DNA of 34,910 bases from Enterococcus plantarum. Its GTDB lineage: Bacteria; Bacillota; Bacilli; Lactobacillales; Enterococcaceae. The stretch spans positions 1 through 34,910 of the forward strand of contig NZ_MIKA01000016.1 in NCBI RefSeq assembly GCF_001730295.1, in the 5' to 3' direction. Positions within the stretch are counted from its first letter, which is position 1. Every line of letters begins with the position of its first letter. The position numbers were made by a program, and so were the translations under genes. Positions 15,685 to 21,879 of the stretch are shown here, one piece after another. Under the pieces are notes generated by a model, which saw only the letters and a program-made list of their open reading frames with translations, had not been told where the DNA came from and made no database searches.

Positions 15685-16998
15685 TCAGTTTAGAAAAAGT
15701 ACACAGAATAAATTGATCACAGGTATAAAGCAGGCATAAAACACTATTCGCTTGTTTGCATGTTGACTGCCATTCTCTTGAATTTGTTGATAAAGTAGGA
15801 ATAAATTGATCAATAAAAATACTGAGGCACACATAAAAACTCTAGCCCCTGAAGCGTACATTGTCGGTGAAAACCACATCATTATGGATGAAAATAAGGC
15901 CGCACTATAACTTAGACCAATAAATATTTTTTGTTTTGCAACAGATATAGACAACGCAATCACTAAACCAAAAAACAGCCCCCATAACAGATAAGGCAAA
16001 ATAGCATTCATGAACGTCCCACTCAAAAAATTACCGAATTTGAAAGAATTAATCCAATTTCCTTCATTAATAAGTTGAAAATTGGTAACTCTATCAGGAA
16101 AATTATAGGTCAGTAATACCAAAAATAATGTATATCCTATTCCTATTTTAGCTAGTAATTTGGAGGAATCAAGCACTAGAGAAACCACAAGTATCAAAAT
16201 GAATAGAAGAAATAACTTCGTCTGCCACCCTTCAAATAACCAAGTACTTCCTCTCAACACTCTTGCCATTGGTGACAAATCACTAAAATCTGGCATCCAC
16301 AATTTAATTTCCTGTTGCATTCTAAGTTTATTTCCCGGAGCTAAAAACATAAATAAAAATCCCGTTACAAAAAATGCTGTTGGAATATAAAGATAATAAT
16401 GCTCTTTTCCTTTCTTTATTACTATTGCCACATGATAAATTAAGACTACACCTATAACACAAAGAATCAGCTGCTCATTCGAAAATGAAAAAACAAATGC
16501 AGGCAATAAGTATAACCAAATCGCCGTTTTTTGATTTCTAAAGAAATGATCTGCATAAGGAATCAGTGCAAACAGCCCTAATGCTAATGGCCATAAATAA
16601 TTGACTGCGCCCGTAATCCAAAAAATGGCATCTTTCATAACCCAGATATTGATAAATCCAAGTGATAAAAATGCAACTAAAAAGTTCTTACGATCAACAG
16701 TTCCAACAAATATCCGCACTAAAGAGTAACTAAATAACATCCAGGCACACGCACTGATCAGATGATGAATAAATAAAGGAACCAAGAAAATCAGATACAA
16801 CATCGCTTCTGGAAATAGCCGGGCAGACCAATTATTGTAACGCCATTGAAGAAATCCAACAAAACTATACTCTTCAGAAATTTTCATAAACCAACCGTCG
16901 TCTGATCCCAAGTCTACGTTAAAATTCATAAAATATAAAACTGCTAAAACAAACAAACCAACATAAAAGAAAGAATTACTTTTAATAAACTTTTGCAA
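15685..16998 (-). CDS. Polytopic membrane protein, DUF6056-like (possible GT-C glycosyltransferase)
   Basis: A 437-aa protein with about ten to twelve hydrophobic segments. Conserved polar motifs lie in the first external loop (DLGSDDGWF, near residues 30-38, then WSARLFPEA), and APGNKLRMQ lies near residue 220. This pattern, an acidic pair in the first loop plus APGN, is that of the DUF6056 family, which resembles lipid-linked-sugar GT-C transferases. A role in modifying surface polysaccharide would fit the nearby cluster. The start codon is TTG, 9 bases after an AAGGTGG ribosome binding site; the next ATG (residue 24) would remove most of the first transmembrane helix. It is monocistronic, between its own extended -10 promoter and a strong terminator. 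The substrate is unknown. Confidence 0.75.
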   Translation of the reverse strand: MQKFIKSNSFFYVGLFVLAVLYFMNFNVDLGSDDGWFMKISEEYSFVGFLQWRYNNWSARLFPEAMLYLIFLVPLFIHHLISACAWMLFSYSLVRIFVGTVDRKNFLVAFLSLGFINIWVMKDAIFWITGAVNYLWPLALGLFALIPYADHFFRNQKTAIWLYLLPAFVFSFSNEQLILCVIGVVLIYHVAIVIKKGKEHYYLYIPTAFFVTGFLFMFLAPGNKLRMQQEIKLWMPDFSDLSPMARVLRGSTWLFEGWQTKLFLLFILILVVSLVLDSSKLLAKIGIGYTLFLVLLTYNFPDRVTNFQLINEGNWINSFKFGNFLSGTFMNAILPYLLWGLFFGLVIALSISVAKQKIFIGLSYSAALFSSIMMWFSPTMYASGARVFMCASVFLLINLFLLYQQIQENGSQHANKRIVFYACFIPVINLFCVLFLN

Positions 16999-17033
16999 AT
17001 CCAGATACCACCTTAACCTCTCATTTTGTATTT

Positions 17034-17042
17034 AGTATATCA
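17034..17042 (-). promoter_or_regulatory. Extended -10 promoter of the DUF6056-like gene
   Basis: On the minus strand TGA precedes TATACT, 36 bases upstream of the TTG start. No good -35 is visible. Confidence 0.6.
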
Positions 17043-17073
17043 TTACACAAATCAAATAACTACAGCAAATAAA

Positions 17074-17120
17074 GAAAAAAACTGAGTAAGAAAACCACTA
17101 AATAGGTTCTCCAACTCAGC
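17074..17120 (-). terminator. Terminator of the glpQ-miaA-hflX operon
   Basis: On the minus strand a stem of 6 plus 7 bp with a small internal loop (CTGAG...GAGAACC paired with GGTTTTC...CTCAG) is followed by seven Us. It lies about 45 bases after the hflX stop. Confidence 0.85.
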
Positions 17121-17166
17121 TCTTTACTTTTTCCAACAATCTACACACAACAATAAACCTCGTTAT

Positions 17167-18408
17167 TTAATCGTCTAACTCCCGCGTCCATTTAGAGTTA
17201 TTTTTAGCAAAGCCTTTAACATGATACGCATTTGCCTCTTCTTCAAATGATTCTGATAACAACAGAGTATGGCGTTTCAATTCACTTAATTGTTGCCCTT
17301 GGTTTGATGGTATATCAAACTCATATGGAACCAATAATTCCATCATTTTTTCTCTAACAGCTTTTGTGAGTTCTTCTTTCCCTAAAGTACTTTTAGCTGA
17401 CACTAATATGTTAGGAAATAAAGTTGGAATAAAGTCAGATTCGTCGATTTGATCACTTTTATTGTAAACAGTCAAAACCGGAAGTTGCTCTAAATCTAAA
17501 TCATTTAATAATTCAACAACTGTTTGTTCATGTTGTAAACGATCTTCCGCACTGGCGTCGACTACATGTAATAACAAGTCCATACTTCGGCTTTCTTCCA
17601 GAGTTGATTGAAAGGCTTCGATCAACTGTGTCGGCAAATCTTGAATAAAACCGACAGTATCTGTCAGCGTTACGATCATTCCTTGAGGTAACTGCCATTT
17701 TTTTGTTAACGGATCTAACGTAGCAAATAATTGATCTTCAGAATATGTGCCTGCTGTTGTTAGCAAGTTTAAAATTGTTGATTTTCCTGCATTCGTGTAA
17801 CCAATTAAACCAATTTGAAATAAATCTGATGATTGCCGTTTTTGCCTGCTTCGCTCACGGTGAGCTGATACTTCTTTCAATTCACGCTTGATTGCGATAA
17901 TTTTATTACGAATATGCCGGCGATCTGATTCCAGTTTGGTTTCCCCAGGACCTCTAGTACCAATCCCACCACCTAAACGAGACAATTGTTTCCCTTGTCC
18001 AATCAATCGAGGAAGCAAATAATTTAACTGCGCTAGCTCAACTTGTAATTTTCCTTCTTTTGATCGTGCCCGCATCGCGAAAATATCTAAAATCAATTGT
18101 ACCCGATCAATTACTTTGACACCAACAGCTTCAACAATCAATTGATTTTGCCGTGGTGTTAACTCATGATTAAAAATAACGATATCTGCTTCATACGCAT
18201 CAACTAACTGTACTAATTCTTCAACTTTCCCCTTACCAATCACTGTCTGTGAATCAATTCGAGGACGCTTTTGTGTCAATGAAAAAACAACTTCTCCTTC
18301 AGCAGTTTTAGTTAAATTTTTCAATTCTTTCATAGATCCTTCAAATCGAGTGTAATTTCCCTCTGTTTCTACGCCCACTAAGATAACCTTTTCTGCTATT
18401 TTATCCAT
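17167..18408 (-). CDS. hflX: GTPase HflX
   Basis: Ribosome-associated GTPase that splits stalled or stressed 70S ribosomes. The 413-aa protein has the HflX N-terminal domain, with GKGKVEEL near residue 58 and the Gly-rich linker RLGGGIGTRGPGETKLE (144-160). The G domain has G1 GYTNAGKST (203-211), G3 DTVGF (250-254), G4 NKSD (316-319) and G5 SAK (337-339). G4 is NKSD instead of NKxD with a more common residue, still a valid form. It starts 12 bases after the miaA stop behind an AGGAAGG ribosome binding site, so it is co-transcribed with miaA. The miaA-hflX pairing is widely conserved. Confidence 0.95.
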   Translation of the reverse strand: MDKIAEKVILVGVETEGNYTRFEGSMKELKNLTKTAEGEVVFSLTQKRPRIDSQTVIGKGKVEELVQLVDAYEADIVIFNHELTPRQNQLIVEAVGVKVIDRVQLILDIFAMRARSKEGKLQVELAQLNYLLPRLIGQGKQLSRLGGGIGTRGPGETKLESDRRHIRNKIIAIKRELKEVSAHRERSRQKRQSSDLFQIGLIGYTNAGKSTILNLLTTAGTYSEDQLFATLDPLTKKWQLPQGMIVTLTDTVGFIQDLPTQLIEAFQSTLEESRSMDLLLHVVDASAEDRLQHEQTVVELLNDLDLEQLPVLTVYNKSDQIDESDFIPTLFPNILVSAKSTLGKEELTKAVREKMMELLVPYEFDIPSNQGQQLSELKRHTLLLSESFEEEANAYHVKGFAKNNSKWTRELDD

Positions 18409-18420
18409 TTTTTATCCTTC

Positions 18421-19341
18421 CTAAGAATCCAGCCATTTTTCTATTTCCTTTTCTAACTTTAAAATAGTATCAGGTGTTTGTACTAAGTCCCACCAGCTGG
18501 CATTCATGCGGTTTCTAAACCAGGTCAATTGCCTTTTCGCATATCTTCTAGAATTTTGTTTTACTTGATCAATTGCTTCTTCTAAAGACTCTTTCCCTTC
18601 AAAATAGGGGAAAAACTCTTTATAGCCTATTCCTTGAATCGATTGTTGTGTCTGCCTGTTATAAAGTAACTCAGCTTCTTTTAAAAGCCCTTGTGTCATC
18701 ATTATATCCACACGCATGTTGATTCGATTATAAAGTTCAGCTCGGTCCGTTTCTAATCCAACCAAGAAATAATCATATAATCTTTTTGGTTTTTCCTTCG
18801 GAGTTAAAATACTGAATCCCGTTTTATCAAACACTTCAAGTGCTCGAATCACTTTTTTACGGTTGTTGAAATGGATACTTTCAGCTGCTTGGCTATCTTT
18901 TTCTTGCAATAAATTCCACAAGTATTGATTTCCATGTATTTCAGCAAATTGCTCATATTTCTCACGAATTTCAGTCGATTCATCTTTGGCACCTAATTCA
19001 AAGTCATATAACAATGCTTGAATATACAGTCCTGTCCCACCAACAACAATTGGCAATTTTCCTTTTTCTGTTATTGCATCGATTGCCAGACGTCCTTCTT
19101 TTTGAAAATCTGCTACAGAGTATGTCTCAGATAGTTCACGACAATCAATCAAATGATGCAAAATACCTTCACGCTCTTCTTCCGTCACTTTTGCTGTGCC
19201 TATATCTAATTGTCTATAGACCTGCATTGAATCACCGCTAATGATTTCTCCATTTAACTTTTTGGCTAACTCAATACTTAAAGAGGTTTTTCCAACTGCT
19301 GTTGGTCCTGCGATTACTAATACTTTTTTCAATTTTTTCAT
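18421..19341 (-). CDS. miaA: tRNA dimethylallyltransferase MiaA
   Basis: Adds the dimethylallyl group to A37 of tRNAs reading UNN codons, using dimethylallyl diphosphate. The 306-aa protein has the P-loop GPTAVGKTS (residues 12-20), the substrate-binding ISGDSMQVYRQLDIGTAK stretch (34-51), VVGGTGLYIQALL (about 100-112) and the C-terminal RRYAKRQLTWFRN motif that contacts tRNA. Its start overlaps the stop of the phosphodiesterase gene in an ATGA junction, and hflX follows after 12 bases. Confidence 0.97.
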   Translation of the reverse strand: MKKLKKVLVIAGPTAVGKTSLSIELAKKLNGEIISGDSMQVYRQLDIGTAKVTEEEREGILHHLIDCRELSETYSVADFQKEGRLAIDAITEKGKLPIVVGGTGLYIQALLYDFELGAKDESTEIREKYEQFAEIHGNQYLWNLLQEKDSQAAESIHFNNRKKVIRALEVFDKTGFSILTPKEKPKRLYDYFLVGLETDRAELYNRINMRVDIMMTQGLLKEAELLYNRQTQQSIQGIGYKEFFPYFEGKESLEEAIDQVKQNSRRYAKRQLTWFRNRMNASWWDLVQTPDTILKLEKEIEKWLDS

Positions 19342-20078
19342 CCTTTATTTTGTATCAATTTGCGTATTTGCAATGCCTTAGCTGGATAGTCTGTATGAAT
19401 TGCGGTCAAATGATGACGAAAGCAATGTGTCATAGTGTCTTCTTCGTTGACAGTCCACGGACGAATTGCTTTTGGAAAATCTGCCAAATCATCCAAATGG
19501 TCGAATACCCAATCTATTTTAGGATGGATTCCTTCAATAAACTTTGATTGAAGCGCTCGTGTCTCCTCTTTTTCTGACAGTCTAAATACGGAAGCAATGT
19601 TTTGATTTTGTTCAATTTCCCAGATTTTCTCCAAACTTTTAAAATAAAAGCTTGAATACATATATTCAAAAGGCCAACACTGTGACTTCATGAGCTTAAC
19701 AATTAGCTGTTCGATTCCTTCATAATGGATTTTATCTGTTTTGATTTCAATATTCAGTAAACCTTGAAAATTCTCTTCTTTAAGCAGCATGACTACTTCT
19801 TCTAAAGTAGGAATTTCTTGAATCATCGGATTTTTTTGGAACCAACTACCGGCATCGTATTGTTTTAATTCTGTTAAGGTTAAACTACCAACCTCCCCAT
19901 AACCATTGGTTGTACGATCAATCGTTTCGTCATGGATCACCATCAGTTGGTTGTCTTTTGATAACTGCACATCTAGCTCGATTCCATCAGAACCAACTAA
20001 AACAGCTTCTTTAAACGCAGCTAAAGTATTTTCTGGATGGGTTCCTTTGCTACCACGGTGGGCGATTATTTTTGTCAT
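19338..20078 (-). CDS. Glycerophosphodiester phosphodiesterase family protein
   Basis: Predicted to hydrolyse glycerophosphodiesters to glycerol-3-phosphate and an alcohol. From the chosen ATG it has 246 aa and no signal peptide, so it is cytosolic. It keeps the GDPD catalytic and metal residues: HRG (7-9), Glu34 and Asp36 in GIELDVQ, and the HD pair (49-50) in MVIHDETIDRTTNG. A possible upstream extension to 20129 is rejected because it runs through the promoter; the ATG at 20078 sits behind a GGAGGG ribosome binding site. It is the first gene of the operon with miaA and hflX, coupled to miaA by a 4-base overlap. GDPDs near wall-polymer genes could recycle glycerophosphate from lipids or teichoic acids, which is inference. 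Confidence 0.9.
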   Translation of the reverse strand: MTKIIAHRGSKGTHPENTLAAFKEAVLVGSDGIELDVQLSKDNQLMVIHDETIDRTTNGYGEVGSLTLTELKQYDAGSWFQKNPMIQEIPTLEEVVMLLKEENFQGLLNIEIKTDKIHYEGIEQLIVKLMKSQCWPFEYMYSSFYFKSLEKIWEIEQNQNIASVFRLSEKEETRALQSKFIEGIHPKIDWVFDHLDDLADFPKAIRPWTVNEEDTMTHCFRHHLTAIHTDYPAKALQIRKLIQNKG

Positions 20079-20100
20079 CGTTCTCCCTCCAATCGACATC

Positions 20101-20129
20101 ATTGTATCATTCCTAAGAATGAGTATCAA
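20101..20129 (-). promoter_or_regulatory. Sigma-A promoter of the GDPD-miaA-hflX operon
   Basis: On the minus strand TTGATA (plus 20124-20129), a 17-base spacer and TACAAT (plus 20101-20106) with a TG at the extended -10 position. The predicted leader is about 16 bases. Confidence 0.8.
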
Positions 20130-20154
20130 ACAATTAAAAAGATTTTATTCGTTC

Positions 20155-20190
20155 AAAAAAACAGACGAGAATCTCTCATCTCGCCTGTTT
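20155..20190 (-). terminator. Terminator of the GalE-like epimerase gene
   Basis: On the minus strand a 12-bp stem with one wobble pair (AAACAG..CGAGA with TCTCG..CTGTTT) has an 8-base loop and is followed by a U-tract. It starts 26 bases after the stop codon. Confidence 0.85.
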
Positions 20191-20215
20191 CAGTCGTTTA
20201 TTGAATCAATCAGAT

Positions 20216-21181
20216 TTAGATATCTTTGTCAAAGTTACCAAGTTCGTAAGCAACATACTTTTCAAGTCCTGACTTGATAGTGTATTTAGGCTGATACCCT
20301 ACAGCTTTTACTTTCGAAATGTCTGCAAGAGAATGTTTGATATCTCCAGAGCGTTCTCCTTCATACTGAATCGGTAAATTCACTTGTAAAAAGTTATCTA
20401 CAATAGAAACTAATTCATTCAAGCCGATCGCTTCACCTGTACCAATATTATAGACTTCGCCTAACGTATCTTGTGAATGTGCAATGATATCCAATGCTTG
20501 AACAACATCCTCGATAAAAACAAAATCTCTTGATTGCGTCCCGTCACCAAACATTGTAAACATTGTTTCTTCCTTATTTAACACTTTCTTATAGCGATCC
20601 ATCATAATCGATATAACACCTGAATACGGTGATTCAGGATTTTGTTTTGGTCCATAAACATTAAAGAAGCGTACCGCACTCGTTGGGACATCAAACAAGT
20701 GATAGTAATCAACAACATATTTTTCCGCAGCAAACTTATCGATTGCATAAGGTGTTAAGGGTCTAATAACAGATTCTTCTTTTTTAGGTAATGTTGGTTC
20801 ATCACCATAGACTGCAGCTGATGATGCAAATAATAATCGTTTTAAGCCAAACTGATTAGACTTTACTAACTCTAACAATTGAAAAACACTATCAAAGTTT
20901 ATTTGATGCGTTTCTAAAGGTCGTTCGACAGAATCAGCTACACTTGCGATAGCAGCCAAATGAAAAATATATTCAAACTGCGTATCTGTTAACACTTTTT
21001 CCATCAATGTAGAATCTGTCACGCTCCCTTCTATAAAACAAAGATTCGCAGACTCATCTAAATTACTCTTACTTCCCATTGATAAATCATCAATAACAGT
21101 GACTTTATGATTTTTACTGTAAAAATTAGCTAAAGTAGAACCAATGAACCCTGCTCCACCAGTGATTAATATATTATTCAT
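20216..21181 (-). CDS. NAD-dependent nucleotide-sugar epimerase, GalE-like extended SDR
   Basis: A 321-aa extended short-chain dehydrogenase. It has the N-terminal NAD-binding motif TGGAGFIGS (residues 7-15), HLAAIASV (about 74-81), and an active-site Ser pair followed by Tyr-x3-Lys (YAIDK, about 147-151). The C-terminal ERSGDIKHSLAD is typical of UDP-GlcNAc/UDP-Glc 4-epimerases. It probably interconverts UDP-hexoses, possibly UDP-GlcNAc/UDP-GalNAc, to supply the polysaccharide genes upstream. It has its own promoter region and terminator, so it is a single-gene unit. Exact substrate preference cannot be read from the sequence; dTDP-sugar dehydratase activity is less likely because of the ERSGDIKHS signature. 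Confidence 0.87.
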   Translation of the reverse strand: MNNILITGGAGFIGSTLANFYSKNHKVTVIDDLSMGSKSNLDESANLCFIEGSVTDSTLMEKVLTDTQFEYIFHLAAIASVADSVERPLETHQINFDSVFQLLELVKSNQFGLKRLLFASSAAVYGDEPTLPKKEESVIRPLTPYAIDKFAAEKYVVDYYHLFDVPTSAVRFFNVYGPKQNPESPYSGVISIMMDRYKKVLNKEETMFTMFGDGTQSRDFVFIEDVVQALDIIAHSQDTLGEVYNIGTGEAIGLNELVSIVDNFLQVNLPIQYEGERSGDIKHSLADISKVKAVGYQPKYTIKSGLEKYVAYELGNFDKDI

Positions 21182-21229
21182 TTATCAGTAACTCCTAATT
21201 TTAGATAGAATAAAAAACTTACTTTCATA

Positions 21230-21263
21230 ACCTCTTTAGTTTATCACGGTTTTTTAAAGAGGT
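21230..21263 (-). promoter_or_regulatory. Inverted repeat straddling the putative epimerase promoter
   Basis: Perfect 8-base arms ACCTCTTT (21230-21237) and AAAGAGGT (21256-21263) are 18 bases apart. On the minus strand the interval contains a TG-A-TAAACT extended -10-like element, with TAGACC as a weak -35 overlapping the outer arm. It could be an operator or a transcript hairpin; which one is not clear. Confidence 0.35.
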
Positions 21264-21275
21264 CTACTTTAATTA

Positions 21276-21306
21276 CAAAAACTAGCTGTCCTAGAAGACA
21301 GCTAGT
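21276..21306 (-). terminator. Terminator of the ChW-C39 protein operon
   Basis: On the minus strand a perfect 10-bp stem (ACTAGCTGTC with GACAGCTAGT) has a 6-base loop and is followed by Us. It lies about 40 bases after the stop codon of the small membrane protein gene. Confidence 0.85.
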
Positions 21307-21347
21307 CGATTTTCCCCTCAATCAATCTGCTATGAAAGAAGATTAAT

Positions 21348-21863
21348 TTATTTCTCTTTTGCAATCTCAACCACCGATTTTTTTTCTTTTTTCGCTTGTT
21401 TTATTAGATCGATAATCTCGTTATTATGCATCTTATCAGGATCGATATTTGCCGCTTTTAACTCCTCGCGAGCTTTGTCGATTTCAGCTTCATCGATGCT
21501 TTTATCTGGTTGATCTTTTAAATATTGAGAAATAGATTGACCATTTTTCTTTATTGCTGACCTCATTGTCTGAATTTCTTGATCTGTAAATAATGTACTA
21601 TCAAAGCCAGCTTGCTCAATTTCTTCTCTATACTTCATTAACTCTTCCACACTAAGAGTGACTTCTTCATAGCTATAAGATACTTCAGTTTCACTAGAAT
21701 AATCGATAACTTTTGACTTGTCAAAATTGTTTGCACTTGAAGATGTACTTGTCTCTAAGTCCTGATTTTTCGTACTTTTTTTGTCATTCATTTTAACAAA
21801 AATTATGATGCCTATTATTAAAATGATGATGCAAAATAAAAACATTAGTCTCTTATTTTTCAT
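21348..21863 (-). CDS. Membrane-anchored extracytoplasmic protein with tandem 40-residue repeats
   Basis: I do not recognise this 171-aa protein as a named family. It has one N-terminal hydrophobic segment (about residues 6-23) with a positive inside end, so it is probably anchored with the rest outside. A Ser/Thr/Asn-rich linker follows (about 30-60). The C-terminal half is charged and helical and contains two gap-free copies of a 40-residue unit (79-118 and 132-171). They share REE at the start, Ala at 7, Asp at 10, Glu-Ile at 18-19, Lys-Lys at 27-28 and Ser at 32. It begins 16 bases after the ChW-C39 gene and shares its promoter and terminator. A partner role for that enzyme (inhibitor, chaperone or tether) is conceivable but unproven. 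Confidence 0.75.
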   Translation of the reverse strand: MKNKRLMFLFCIIILIIGIIIFVKMNDKKSTKNQDLETSTSSSANNFDKSKVIDYSSETEVSYSYEEVTLSVEELMKYREEIEQAGFDSTLFTDQEIQTMRSAIKKNGQSISQYLKDQPDKSIDEAEIDKAREELKAANIDPDKMHNNEIIDLIKQAKKEKKSVVEIAKEK

Positions 21864-21879
21864 TTATTTGTCCTCTATT

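Noticed and set aside
20079-20129. N-terminal extension of the GDPD protein by 17 residues
   Set aside because: It would start at the -35 element of its own promoter; the ATG at 20078 has a strong ribosome binding site.
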